Of a stretch of DNA of 64,000 nucleotides, positions 33,606-41,787 are shown piece by piece. The DNA lies in contig NZ_FQUD01000005.1 of the NCBI RefSeq assembly GCF_900128945.1, positions 1 to 64,000 on the forward strand, written 5' to 3'. Under the pieces are notes generated by a model. That model saw only the letters and a program-made list of their open reading frames with translations. It did not search any database and was not told the DNA's origin. A program made the translations under genes and the position numbers. Numbering within the stretch: position 1 is the first letter of the stretch; each line of letters opens with the position of its first letter. The DNA is from Chryseobacterium sp. OV279 (lineage in GTDB: Bacteria; Bacteroidota; Bacteroidia; Flavobacteriales; Weeksellaceae).

Positions 33606-35492
33606 TCAGTTGGGAGTTTCCTCGTCATTATCATCATCTACTGATGAGGAGCCTTCCCAGTCTCTATTATCAAAATTAAGATTATCATAAGCTAATAATT
33701 CCTCCTCACGCTGGAGGAATTCTTTTGTGGTAAACTTTAAAATTTCATCGTCACCTTTTGCCTTAGCCAGTCTTCGGATAGAAGCCTTGTCTATAGCCAT
33801 AAATCTCTGTCCCAGACGTCTTGCTGCATATTTTCTCATCCCGGTTTCATGAAGAACATCTACTGCCATATCAACGGCTGTTCCCAATGTCTCACGGTAA
33901 ATATTTTCAATGCCGTTATTTAAATAGTCATAAGCATCAATTCTGTTCTTAGCCCGTACAAAAATTCTCACCTTTGGATAGTGTTCACGTACAAGATCTG
34001 CAATGAATTTATTGTCATCCCGGTCGTCAAGACACAAAACTAAAATTTCCGCATCTTCAATACCTGCAGCCCTTAAAATAGGAATTCTTGTCGCATCTCC
34101 GTAATAGACTTTAAAACCATTACTTCTCAGAAGCTTCACCCGGTCAGAATCCCTGTCCAGAACTGTGGCTGATATTTTATTTGCTTTTAAAAGTCGGCCT
34201 ACCGTACTTCCAAAGTGCCCGAAACCTACAATGATGATTTTCTTCTGGCTTACGTTATTATCGAGAATATTGAAGTCATTGTCTTCATCAGGAATCTCTT
34301 TAATGAATTTAGGCGTAATAAACCGGTCGTTAATGATCAGAAGGATAGGAGTGATGCACATGGTGATTGCTGTGACGGCCATCATTTGGGCATTAAGTTC
34401 AGGGCTTAGCAGATAAAGATCCGAAGCGTAATTGATTAAAACAAAAGCAAATTCCCCAACCTGAGAAAGGGCAAAAGCATAAAACAAGCTCTGCGGCGTA
34501 TCGATTTTGAAAAACTTTCCGATCGCGTAAAGAACCATAAATTTTATAGCCAACACGGCAAAAACAGTAGAGAAAATAAATAGTGGATCCTGCTGAATAA
34601 TATTAAAATTGATGGTAGACCCAACACTTACAAAGAATACAGCAAGAAGCAGTCCTTTAAAAGGATTGATCTGCGCTTCCAGCTCATGCCGGAATTCGCT
34701 GTTGGCAAGCATGACACCGGCAAGGAAAGCTCCCAAAGCAGGAGAAAGCCCAATAGCAGCCATAAGCTCTGAAACCCCAATCACGAGGAACAGGGAAGAA
34801 GCAGTAAGCAATTCCGTCATTCCTGACTTTGAAACATATCGTAAGAAAGGGACGAATACATATCTGCCCAAAAGAATCAAAATAGCAACCCCTAAAATAA
34901 CGGTTCCGGCCTGCAGCCATTCCGGAAGCTTCTGGATGATGATTTGAATTTCATTATCGTGATGACTGGCTTTATAATTGGCAATAATTGGCAGGATAGC
35001 GAGAATAGGAATCACGGCAATATCCTGAAACAGAAGGGTAGAGAATGAGGCTTCTCCGGCCATGGATTTAAAATTATTCTTTTCCTGAAGCGTCTGCAAT
35101 ACGATAGCAGTAGAGGAAAGGGCAAAGCATATCGCGATGGCAATAGCTTTGTCAATTCGCCATCCGGCACTGATGAAAACAAGAAATAAGAGTGAAATAG
35201 TAAGCAACATCTGCGTCAGTCCGAGGCCCATAATTTTCTTCCTCATTTCCCAGAATTTCCGTGGTTCCAGTTCCAGTCCCACCAGAAAAAGCAGCATGAT
35301 TACTCCAAATTCACTGGCGTGCATGATATCATTGACATCTTTTCCGGTAAGCCGCAGCACATAAGGACCAATGATGATACCTCCTAAAATATATCCGATT
35401 ACTGAGCTTAACCCAAATTTTCTGGCCAGCGGAACCATAATAATGGCTACACCTAAGAAAAGTAAAGTATTCATCGCTAAGCTGGATTCCAT
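33606..35492 (-). CDS. Kef-type K+/H+ antiporter (CPA2 family)
   Basis: The 628-residue inner-membrane protein has about 12 transmembrane helices (1-385; VIGYILGGIIIGPYVLRL, FALSSTAIVLQTL, ALGAFLAGVMLANSEFRHELE) and a cytosolic TrkA-N/RCK domain (about 412-530; IIIVGFGHFGSTVGRLL...VLDRDSDRVKLLR). It fits KefB/KefC-type potassium efflux, gated by nucleotide or glutathione adducts in E. coli. The acidic C-terminal tail is unusual but short. The gene follows a KefF/KefG-like flavoprotein by three bases, so the pair forms one unit. Confidence 0.92.
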   Translation of the reverse strand: MESSLAMNTLLFLGVAIIMVPLARKFGLSSVIGYILGGIIIGPYVLRLTGKDVNDIMHASEFGVIMLLFLVGLELEPRKFWEMRKKIMGLGLTQMLLTISLLFLVFISAGWRIDKAIAIAICFALSSTAIVLQTLQEKNNFKSMAGEASFSTLLFQDIAVIPILAILPIIANYKASHHDNEIQIIIQKLPEWLQAGTVILGVAILILLGRYVFVPFLRYVSKSGMTELLTASSLFLVIGVSELMAAIGLSPALGAFLAGVMLANSEFRHELEAQINPFKGLLLAVFFVSVGSTINFNIIQQDPLFIFSTVFAVLAIKFMVLYAIGKFFKIDTPQSLFYAFALSQVGEFAFVLINYASDLYLLSPELNAQMMAVTAITMCITPILLIINDRFITPKFIKEIPDEDNDFNILDNNVSQKKIIIVGFGHFGSTVGRLLKANKISATVLDRDSDRVKLLRSNGFKVYYGDATRIPILRAAGIEDAEILVLCLDDRDDNKFIADLVREHYPKVRIFVRAKNRIDAYDYLNNGIENIYRETLGTAVDMAVDVLHETGMRKYAARRLGQRFMAIDKASIRRLAKAKGDDEILKFTTKEFLQREEELLAYDNLNFDNRDWEGSSSVDDDNDEETPN

Positions 35493-35495
35493 AAG

Positions 35496-36017
35496 CTATT
35501 GATTGAGAAGTTCTGTAAATTCTTTTTTATGTAAAATAATGTCTTTTTTGCTCAGTTTATTGGCTTCGTAAACGATTTTGATATGCTTGATATCCGCTTT
35601 AAAAACCTTTAAGGATACGATCAAGCCGCTGATGAGTTCTTCCACCGTGTACTGGTATGTTCCGGTTTTGGTGAACGATCTTTCTTTTCCGCCGGTGGTG
35701 ATCAGAATGTAGATTTCTTTTCCTTCCAGAGGATTGGTTTCGCCTTCTCTGAGCCAGTCTCTGTCGAAAACTTCATCGATCCATAATCTTAATAAAGGAG
35801 GCATTCCGAACCAGATGAGCGGAAATTGAAAAATAAAACGGTCATAATTTCTTAACCTTTTTCTCTCCCTGAATGCCGCGATATGAAAATCCGGATATTC
35901 TTCGTAAAGATCTCTGAGGGTAAAGTGCTGGTGACGGACATAGAAATTAAAAAGCTCTACGTTGGAATTGGAGTGCTCTAAATAGGGATGTGCAAAAACT
36001 ACCAGCGTCTTCTTCAT
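35496..36017 (-). CDS. NAD(P)H-dependent oxidoreductase, KefF/KefG-like
   Basis: This 173-residue flavodoxin-fold protein (TLVVFAHPYLEHSNSN at the FMN site; FIFQFPLIWFGMPPLLRLWIDEVFDRDW in the middle) belongs to the quinone reductase family that includes KefF and KefG. Those proteins bind and activate the Kef efflux channels in E. coli. It is placed directly before a Kef antiporter gene, with three bases between, which supports that partnership. A TATATTTA element lies 15 bases upstream. Confidence 0.9.
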   Translation of the reverse strand: MKKTLVVFAHPYLEHSNSNVELFNFYVRHQHFTLRDLYEEYPDFHIAAFRERKRLRNYDRFIFQFPLIWFGMPPLLRLWIDEVFDRDWLREGETNPLEGKEIYILITTGGKERSFTKTGTYQYTVEELISGLIVSLKVFKADIKHIKIVYEANKLSKKDIILHKKEFTELLNQ

Positions 36018-36031
36018 AAACCTGTTTTCAG

Positions 36032-36039
36032 TAAATATA
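36032..36039 (-). promoter_or_regulatory. -7 promoter element TATATTTA for the kef operon
   Basis: The TAnnTTTA variant on the minus strand, 14 bases before the reductase ATG. Confidence 0.4.
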
Positions 36040-36159
36040 ATGAAAAAAAATTGGATAAAAGACGGTTTTTAAGTGGTTTTGTTAATTTTTTAATATGTAA
36101 AGTTGAATATAGTATTAAAATAAGTCAAAGAAATGATAGTATTTTAGCGTATTAAATAA

Positions 36160-36182
36160 AAAATCGGGCCATGAGCCCGATT
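36160..36182 (-). terminator. Intrinsic terminator of the lemA-TPM operon
   Basis: AATCGGGC and GCCCGATT enclose a 5-nt loop; TTTTTATTTAA follows on the minus strand. It lies 24 bases past the last stop. Confidence 0.85.
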
Positions 36183-36205
36183 ATATTGAATTTCGTTATT
36201 TCTGT

Positions 36206-37024
36206 TTACCATCCGCCCGAAGCGCCACCTCCACCGAAGCTTCCTCCGCCGCCAAAGCCGCCGAATCCACCTCCGCCGCCACCGGAACTTCCACCACCAA
36301 AGCCTCCTCCTCCGAAGCTGCCCGGGAATGGGAAGAATCCGCCTGGATAATTTCTGCGTCCTCTTCTGGTGATGATCACATCATCGTCATCATTATTGCC
36401 GCCGCCACGTCCTCCTCCGCCTTTCCCTCCGAAGAGAAAGGCCAGAATGATAAAGATGACAAAGGCAATCAGAATGATTTTAAAAGCACTACCATTACCT
36501 GCAGGGGCTGAGGTTTCCGTAGGTTTGAATTTCCCCTGAACGGCCTCCATAATGGCTGAGGTACCGCGGTTGATACCTTCATACCATTGTCCCTGTCTGA
36601 AATTGGGTGTGACAATATAATCAAGAATCTGTCCCGCCACGGAAGCGGTAAGGTATTGTTCTACAGCCCGTCCCTGCTGGATAGACATAGTTCTATCTTC
36701 TGTTGCAACAAGGAAAACGACCCCGTTATCTACACCCTTTTTCCCAATTTTCCATTGCTCACCGAACATGGTCGCCAGAAAATTGACATCTTCTCCTTTT
36801 GTAGAACGGATAATGATCACCTCAATTTCTGTAGAAGTAGAATCTGCAAACTTGATCAGTTTGTTGTTCAGCTCATCTTTTTGCTGCTGTGTCAACAGTC
36901 CTGCTTCATCAAACACGGGATACAGAACCGCAGGTTTTTGCGGAATCGTGTATTGTGCTGATACAAAAGTGTAAAAGCAGAAGAGTATGAATGAAAATAC
37001 AAGTTTAAGAGAACGTAATTTCAT
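36206..37024 (-). CDS. TPM-domain membrane protein with Gly-rich tail (YgcG-like)
   Basis: The 272-residue protein has a signal peptide (about 1-23), a TPM_phosphatase/YgcG domain (about 38-160; VFDEAGLLTQQQKDELNNKL...IEVIIIRSTKGEDVNFLATMFGEQWKIGKKGVDNGVVFLVATEDR), one transmembrane helix (about 183-202) and a tail with an Asp run (DDDD) and about 55 Gly-rich residues. This is the usual architecture of the LemA-associated TPM proteins; function unknown. It overlaps the previous TPM gene by 20 bases. Confidence 0.9.
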   Translation of the reverse strand: MKLRSLKLVFSFILFCFYTFVSAQYTIPQKPAVLYPVFDEAGLLTQQQKDELNNKLIKFADSTSTEIEVIIIRSTKGEDVNFLATMFGEQWKIGKKGVDNGVVFLVATEDRTMSIQQGRAVEQYLTASVAGQILDYIVTPNFRQGQWYEGINRGTSAIMEAVQGKFKPTETSAPAGNGSAFKIILIAFVIFIILAFLFGGKGGGGRGGGNNDDDDVIITRRGRRNYPGGFFPFPGSFGGGGFGGGSSGGGGGGFGGFGGGGSFGGGGASGGW

Positions 37025-37433
37025 TAGAGAGCTGATTGGGATTTTTTCCCTGAACAGGAAAATATTTTTTTAATTCAAGACCGGTTTCCAGGATGCCGCT
37101 TTTTAAAGCTTTATAATAATTTCCTTTGGCAAATTCAGCGGTAATATAATCGTGGAGATGATCCCAATACGACTGGTGTACTTTGTCATGGATTCCAATA
37201 TCGCCGATGATGGTAAGATATTTCTGTTCGAAATTTACATGAAAAAGCACAGCATTTCTGTCGGCAGTTTTATTCATACAGAGTTCTTTGAAAACTTCAA
37301 ATGCAGTCTGTGCATTTTGGGTTTCGGTGTTCGAGTCTATATGTATACGGATCTCGCCTGTAGAATGTTCTTCTGCCGACTGTATCGCTTCCACAAGGGA
37401 AGTGATTTGCTGATTTGTCAGAAAACGGCTCAT
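37005..37433 (-). CDS. TPM-domain protein
   Basis: This shorter TPM protein (142 residues) has no signal peptide or membrane segment, so it may be cytosolic. The domain core is visible as STGEIRIHIDSNTETQNAQTAFEVF...RNAVLFHVNFEQKYLTIIGDIGI. The start codon overlaps the lemA stop by one base, and its end overlaps the third gene, which indicates translational coupling. Confidence 0.85.
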   Translation of the reverse strand: MSRFLTNQQITSLVEAIQSAEEHSTGEIRIHIDSNTETQNAQTAFEVFKELCMNKTADRNAVLFHVNFEQKYLTIIGDIGIHDKVHQSYWDHLHDYITAEFAKGNYYKALKSGILETGLELKKYFPVQGKNPNQLSNEITFS

Positions 37434-38038
37434 TATTTAAATACTTCAGGCGCTTTTTCTGCACCGGCTTCAGCCTTGAAGAATGGTTTTTCTTTAAAGT
37501 TGGTAAAGTTCGCCAGAATATTGTTCGGGAACGTTTTGATCGTTGTATTATAATCTTTGGCAGCGTCATTATAATAAACCGTTTCGGTTCTGATGCTGTT
37601 TTCTATCGCTGTAAATTCTCTCTGGAAGTTGATGTACTGCTGGTCCGCTTTTAAGTTCGGATAAGATTCTACCACAGCCATTAATCTACTTAATGCTCCG
37701 GAAAGTTCTCCCTGTGCAGCCTGGAATTTCGCCAGATCAGCTTCTGTCATATTCGAAGGATCGATTTGAATGGAAGTAGCTTTAGAACGTGCTTCAACTA
37801 CTTTCGTTAATGTTTCCTGTTCAAATTTTGAATAGGATTTCACGGTTCTTTCAAGATTTGGAATAAGATTGGCCCTTTTCTGATATACCGTTTCGATATT
37901 AGACCATTTGGAATTCACGTTCTGTTCTTTCGAAACAAAATTATTATAACCGTTTTTCCCCCAGAAGAAGAGTACACCTACAATGATTAGCAGAGCAATA
38001 CCGATAGTTCCTGCGCTCAGGCAGCCTTTATTTTTCAT
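37433..38038 (-). CDS. lemA: LemA family protein
   Basis: The 201-residue protein has one N-terminal transmembrane helix (about 10-27) and a helical LemA domain with the signature VSKEQNVNSKWSNIETVYQKRANLIPNLERTVKSY. LemA proteins are membrane-anchored with the helical bundle outside or inside by topology; their role is not settled. It leads the lemA-TPM-TPM operon, an arrangement conserved in many Bacteroidota. A TATATTTG element lies 31 bases upstream, back to back with the folA promoter. Confidence 0.95.
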   Translation of the reverse strand: MKNKGCLSAGTIGIALLIIVGVLFFWGKNGYNNFVSKEQNVNSKWSNIETVYQKRANLIPNLERTVKSYSKFEQETLTKVVEARSKATSIQIDPSNMTEADLAKFQAAQGELSGALSRLMAVVESYPNLKADQQYINFQREFTAIENSIRTETVYYNDAAKDYNTTIKTFPNNILANFTNFKEKPFFKAEAGAEKAPEVFK

Positions 38039-38068
38039 AGTTTATTTTTTTTAATTTTTTGTGCTAAT

Positions 38069-38076
38069 CAAATATA
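38069..38076 (-). promoter_or_regulatory. -7 promoter element TATATTTG for lemA
   Basis: A perfect TAnnTTTG on the minus strand, 30 bases before the lemA ATG. Confidence 0.6.
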
Positions 38077-38088
38077 CAAATTATGTGC

Positions 38089-38096
38089 TAATTTTG
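38089..38096 (+). promoter_or_regulatory. -7 promoter element TAATTTTG for folA
   Basis: A perfect TAnnTTTG, 15 bases before the folA ATG and 12 bases from the divergent lemA element. Confidence 0.6.
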
Positions 38097-38111
38097 TAAA
38101 AAATTATTAGA

Positions 38112-38606
38112 ATGACAACAATAGTGGTGGCTATGGGTGAGAAGAACGAGATCGGTTTTGAAAACAAACTGCTGTGGCATCTTCCGAAAGACCTGAAACA
38201 CTTTAAAGATATGACTTCCGGACATCCTATTATTATGGGGAGAAAGACCTATGAAAGTATAGGAAAACCATTGCCGAACCGTACAAACATTGTTATTTCC
38301 AGAAAGAAAAACTGGTTTGAGGAAGGGATTCTGATCGTGGGAAGCATTAAAGAAGCCGTGAAATTTGCTAAAAAAATCGATGAAAATGTATTCATCATTG
38401 GCGGTGGGAATATCTATGAACAGACGATGGAGATCGTGGATAAGCTGGAAGTGACTTTAGTGAAAGCTGATCTTCAGGCGGATACTTTCTTTCCGAAGAT
38501 CAATCCGAAAGTCTGGAAAAAAACGGAAGAGATCTTTCATGAAAAAGACGAAAAGAATGAATATGATTTCTCCTTTCAAACATATGAGCGAATCAAGACG
38601 GAATAG
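38112..38606 (+). CDS. folA: Dihydrofolate reductase
   Basis: It reduces dihydrofolate to tetrahydrofolate with NADPH, supplying one-carbon metabolism and thymidylate synthesis. The 164 residues show the whole DHFR pattern: IVVAMGEKNEIGFENKLLWHLPKDLKHFKDMTSGHPIIMGRKTYESIGKPLPNRTNIVISR, then VFIIGGGNIYEQTM. The folate-binding acid is present as Glu or Asp in the LLWHLPKD helix (Asp28 by position). thyA is not adjacent. Its promoter is back to back with that of lemA. Confidence 0.96.
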   Translation: MTTIVVAMGEKNEIGFENKLLWHLPKDLKHFKDMTSGHPIIMGRKTYESIGKPLPNRTNIVISRKKNWFEEGILIVGSIKEAVKFAKKIDENVFIIGGGNIYEQTMEIVDKLEVTLVKADLQADTFFPKINPKVWKKTEEIFHEKDEKNEYDFSFQTYERIKTE

Positions 38607-38637
38607 TTATGAAAATTCTAGTTCGTAACCTCTAGCT

Positions 38638-38663
38638 TCTAACCTCTAAATTTTCTATCTTTG
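38638..38663 (+). repeat. Pyrimidine-rich dispersed segment with a promoter element
   Basis: TCTAACCTCTAAATTTTCTA runs into TATCTTTG (38656-38663), the -7 element of the 38682 gene. TCTAACCTCTGATTTCTA recurs at 40621-40638, and TTTCTATCTTTG at 48883-48893. Confidence 0.45.
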
Positions 38664-38681
38664 CACTCTTAAAATTGAACA

Positions 38682-39251
38682 ATGAATAAGTACATAAAAA
38701 TTGTAATTGCAGCAGTTCTTATCCTTTTAGGACTTTATATGATGATTTTCACAAGAAGTCTGGGCTGGGGGATTGTAGTATTCCTTCTTGCAGCACTGCC
38801 TATTATACTTTTCATCAAAAATGAATATATCCTTCTTGCCTTCTGGCAGCTGAGAAAACAGAATATGGAAAAAGCCTCAAAATGGTTAAACGGAATTACC
38901 AACTACAAGGCGCAGCTTCATAAATCCCAGTATGGATATTTCCACTATTTACAGGGGCTGACTCAGGCTCAGGAACATCCTGCGAAAGTGGAACCGCTGA
39001 TGAAAAAAGCTTTGGAATATGGTCTGAATATGAAGCACGACAGAGCAATGGCAACATTGAATCTTGCCGCAGCAGCTATTTCTAAAGGTAGAAAACAGGA
39101 AGGCCAGAAGCTTCTGGATGAGGCTAAGAGATTAGACACGGCAGGAATGATGGCGGATCAGATCAAAATGATGAAAGATCAGCTGAAAATGCCTTCTATG
39201 CAGAAACACATGCATAACCCGAATATGAGACAGAGAGGAAAATTCTTCTAA
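38682..39251 (+). CDS. Membrane-anchored TPR-like protein
   Basis: The 189-residue protein has two N-terminal transmembrane helices (about 5-22 and 28-46) and a soluble helical region with TPR-like pairs (about 55-165; QYGYFHYLQGLTQAQEHPAKVEPLMKKALEYGLN; MATLNLAAAAISKGRKQEGQKLLDEAKRL). The C-terminus is Met/Gln/Lys-rich. A scaffold role at the membrane is inferred from the architecture only. It has its own promoter (TATCTTTG, 38656-38663) and terminator. Confidence 0.75.
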   Translation: MNKYIKIVIAAVLILLGLYMMIFTRSLGWGIVVFLLAALPIILFIKNEYILLAFWQLRKQNMEKASKWLNGITNYKAQLHKSQYGYFHYLQGLTQAQEHPAKVEPLMKKALEYGLNMKHDRAMATLNLAAAAISKGRKQEGQKLLDEAKRLDTAGMMADQIKMMKDQLKMPSMQKHMHNPNMRQRGKFF

Positions 39252-39270
39252 GAACACTATACGAAACGAA

Positions 39271-39298
39271 AAAAGCACCTGATTCAGGTGCTTTTTTT
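39271..39298 (+). terminator. Intrinsic terminator of the 38682 gene
   Basis: AAAGCACCTGA-t-TCAGGTGCTTT is followed by TTTTATT. Confidence 0.9.
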
Positions 39299-39314
39299 AT
39301 TTTAAACTCATTCA

Positions 39315-39947
39315 TCACATTTCTGAATTATGATCATACCCATAGAATTTAGGCATCTGCCAGTGGTATTTCACGGCAAGTGTTCTGATGGCTACAATCA
39401 GTAAAATAGTGAAGATTTGTATCAGTGTATAAGAAAGTGGGATAAACTTCGTCATCAGAAGAAATGCGGATCCTCCGACGATACACGCCGTTGCATAGAT
39501 TTCTTTCCTGAAGATCAATGGAATCCGGTTGAGGAGGATGTCCCGGATAATCCCTCCGAAGCAGCCGGTGATGGTTCCCAGTGCGATACAGATTAGTGGG
39601 TGAATTTCAGCATTGAGCCCTTTCTGAACGCCGATAATGGTAAATAGTCCCAATCCGAAGCTGTCAAAAATAAATAAGGTTACCTTGAAGTTCTTCTCAA
39701 TGGATTTGAAGATCATGGCAAAAATACTTGTTCCGAGGATTAATGCACAGGTTAAAAGATCATGCATCCAGAAAACGGGAATGTCCAGCAGGAGATCTCT
39801 TACAGTTCCTCCGCCTACAGAAGTGACGAATGCAATAATCAGCACCCCGAACGGATCAAGCCGTTTCTGCATCGCTGCAAAACTCCCCGACATCGCAAAG
39901 GAAATGGTTCCGAGTACCTCTATGGCAAAATTGAACTGTTCGTGCAT
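39315..39947 (-). CDS. Trimeric intracellular cation (TRIC) channel family protein
   Basis: The 210-residue membrane protein has seven hydrophobic segments and two UPF0126 (YadS) repeats, each with the Gly-rich selectivity motif (SVGGGTVRDLLLD; CFGGIIRDILLNR). Prokaryotic TRIC proteins conduct K+ or other cations as trimers; some were proposed to carry glycine. The ATG at 39947 leads directly into the first helix. It is a single gene beside coaD on the same strand. Confidence 0.9.
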   Translation of the reverse strand: MHEQFNFAIEVLGTISFAMSGSFAAMQKRLDPFGVLIIAFVTSVGGGTVRDLLLDIPVFWMHDLLTCALILGTSIFAMIFKSIEKNFKVTLFIFDSFGLGLFTIIGVQKGLNAEIHPLICIALGTITGCFGGIIRDILLNRIPLIFRKEIYATACIVGGSAFLLMTKFIPLSYTLIQIFTILLIVAIRTLAVKYHWQMPKFYGYDHNSEM

Positions 39948-39960
39948 ATATTGATGATTA

Positions 39961-40028
39961 ATAAATGATAATCGATGAATGATTTCTGCATCTGCAAATT
40001 TTCGGCCATGTCATCAATTATCATTTAT
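39961..40028. repeat. Inverted repeat between coaD and the TRIC gene
   Basis: ATAAATGATAATCGATGA (39961-39978) matches the inverse of TCATCAATTATCATTTAT (40011-40028) at 17 of 18 bases around a 32-base loop. It could act as a weak terminator or RNA-processing stem between the two genes. Confidence 0.6.
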
Positions 40029-40038
40029 AATTGATCAT

Positions 40039-40512
40039 TTATTTTGCTTTTTTCTCTACCCTGACAGAGTCCGGAACCAGCAGTTCATATTCTCCGTCGT
40101 GATTGATGATTTCTCTTACAATGCTGCTGCTGATGAAAGATTTTCCGGATGAGGTTAATAGGAATACCGTTTCCAGTTTTTTGTGGGCCAGCGTTCTATT
40201 GGTGTGGGCAATGGCTTTTTCAAATTCAAAATCGGCTGGATTTCTTAGGCCTCTCAGAATGTATTGTGCATCCTTTTCAAAGCAATAGTCTACCGTTAAT
40301 CCTTCAAAGAAATCGACTTCCACATTGGGGAATTCGGCGACGGAATTTTGGATAAATTCCATCCTTTTTTCAAGAGGAAACATATATTTTTTTTGGGAAT
40401 TCTGCCCGATCGCAATAATCAGTTTGTCAAAAAGCGGAGCCGCTCTTTCAATAATATCATAATGTCCCAGGGTAATAGGATCAAATGATCCGGGGAAAAC
40501 AGCAATTTTCAT
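40039..40512 (-). CDS. coaD: Phosphopantetheine adenylyltransferase
   Basis: CoaD adenylylates 4'-phosphopantetheine to dephospho-CoA, the penultimate step of CoA synthesis, in the cytoplasm. The 157 residues include the nucleotidyltransferase signature PGSFDPITLGHYDIIERA, the RGLRNPADFEFEKAIAHTNRTL block and the C-terminal ISSSIVREII motif. Its neighbour on the same strand is ddl, 136 bases upstream. The intervening stretch holds repeat-derived sequence and no evident promoter match. Confidence 0.96.
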   Translation of the reverse strand: MKIAVFPGSFDPITLGHYDIIERAAPLFDKLIIAIGQNSQKKYMFPLEKRMEFIQNSVAEFPNVEVDFFEGLTVDYCFEKDAQYILRGLRNPADFEFEKAIAHTNRTLAHKKLETVFLLTSSGKSFISSSIVREIINHDGEYELLVPDSVRVEKKAK

Positions 40513-40648
40513 GTTTTACGTGTTATGATGAGTTATGGGGTGCGAGTTAAGTGGTGAGTTTCGGGATACAGATTTCGGATTGTTGCCTGTATCTTCTTTT
40601 CAAACTTCCATCCACTAATATCTAACCTCTGATTTCTAACTTCTATTA
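40513..40648. repeat. Intergenic repeat remnants between ddl and coaD
   Basis: GTTTCGGGATACAGATTTCG is a diverged inverse of the 15336-15371 repeat. TCTAACCTCTGATTTCTA matches the segment before 38656. Confidence 0.4.
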
Positions 40649-41632
40649 TTATTTATTCAACGCTTTTTCTACTTCGTTTCCGCACAGATCCATGATGGAG
40701 ATTCCGTAAATTTTAGCTTGTTGCGGAAGAATGCTGGCAGGAGAGAATCCCGGATTGGTATTCATTTCAAGCATATAAGGAATGCCGTCCATAAGGATGA
40801 ATTCACTTCTTGAAAAACCGCTCATACCAAGGGAATTATAAGCTCTTTTTGAAATTTCTTCCACCCGGATTCTGGTCGCATCATCAATTCTTGCAGGGGT
40901 AATTTCTTCTGAAGCGCCTTCATATTTAGCTTCATAATCAAAGAATTCATTGGTAGGTACAATTTCAGTGATTCCCAAAACGATGGTTTCACCTTTGAAA
41001 TCTATAACGCCTACCGAAACTTCCATTCCGTCAAGGAAACTTTCGATAAGGATTTCATTATCCTCTTTGAATGCGATTTCTGTGGCAGCAATTAATTCTG
41101 ACTTCTCTTTTACTTTTGAAATTCCCAGAGAAGATCCGGACTGATTAGGCTTAACGAAAACCGGAAGTCCAAGACTTTCAACGATTTCGTCTGTATTGAT
41201 TTCTTCTCCTTTTCTTAAATAAATGCTTTTAGCAGAAGGGATTCCATATTTTGACAATACCGCTAACGTATCTTTTTTATTGAAGGTTAAAGCGCTTTGA
41301 TAGAAATCACAGCCTGTATATTTCTGCCCGATGGCATCCCAATAGGCCTGAAGGATTCCGTTTTCACCCGGAGTTCCATGGATAATGTTGAAACAGGCAT
41401 CGAATTTCAGTGGTTCATTATTGTCTAATGTCACTGAAAAATCTCCGCGGTTGATTTCATATTTTTTGTCGTTGTCTCCTAAAAAATACCATTCATCTTT
41501 TAGAATGACTACTTTATATACGTCATATAGATTTCTGTCCAGAGAATCGTAGATCAACTGACCGCTTTTTAAGGAAACCACATATTCATCTGAATAGCCT
41601 CCCATGACAACGGCAACACTTTTTTTGCTCAT
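40649..41632 (-). CDS. ddl: D-alanine--D-alanine ligase
   Basis: Ddl joins two D-Ala with ATP for peptidoglycan precursor synthesis. The start at 41632 gives 327 residues (SVAVVMGGYSDEYVVSL). ATP-grasp features follow: PVFVKPNQSGSSLGISKV, ILIESFLDGMEVSVGVI and the metal-binding FILMDGIPYMLEMNTNPGFSPASILPQ. The in-frame start at 41668 is excluded because a TAAATTTG promoter lies at 41656-41663. It is divergent from the PASTA gene. Confidence 0.96.
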   Translation of the reverse strand: MSKKSVAVVMGGYSDEYVVSLKSGQLIYDSLDRNLYDVYKVVILKDEWYFLGDNDKKYEINRGDFSVTLDNNEPLKFDACFNIIHGTPGENGILQAYWDAIGQKYTGCDFYQSALTFNKKDTLAVLSKYGIPSAKSIYLRKGEEINTDEIVESLGLPVFVKPNQSGSSLGISKVKEKSELIAATEIAFKEDNEILIESFLDGMEVSVGVIDFKGETIVLGITEIVPTNEFFDYEAKYEGASEEITPARIDDATRIRVEEISKRAYNSLGMSGFSRSEFILMDGIPYMLEMNTNPGFSPASILPQQAKIYGISIMDLCGNEVEKALNK

Positions 41633-41655
41633 AACCATTATAGTATCAATTAAGG

Positions 41656-41663
41656 CAAATTTA
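41656..41663 (-). promoter_or_regulatory. -7 promoter element TAAATTTG for ddl
   Basis: A perfect TAnnTTTG on the minus strand, 23 bases before the chosen ddl ATG. Confidence 0.6.
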
Positions 41664-41753
41664 ATCATTTTATGTAATGCAATAAGGGAAATTCAGAAAT
41701 TTTAAAATTGAAAATGAATTGTGTTAAATAAAAGGACATTTAAAATTATTAGC

Positions 41754-41761
41754 TATATTTG
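41754..41761 (+). promoter_or_regulatory. -7 promoter element TATATTTG
   Basis: A perfect TAnnTTTG, 26 bases before the PASTA gene ATG. Confidence 0.6.
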
Positions 41762-41787
41762 CCGTTATAATTAAAGTATTTTTAAGT

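Noticed and set aside
36587..36961. 124-codon plus-strand ORF
   Set aside because: Antisense to the TPM-domain gene, no recognisable features.
37152..37553. 133-codon plus-strand ORF
   Set aside because: Antisense to the TPM and lemA genes.
35496..38038. A new defence or stress island formed by the Kef pair and lemA-TPM-TPM
   Set aside because: Both are known, common flavobacterial modules with a terminator between them.
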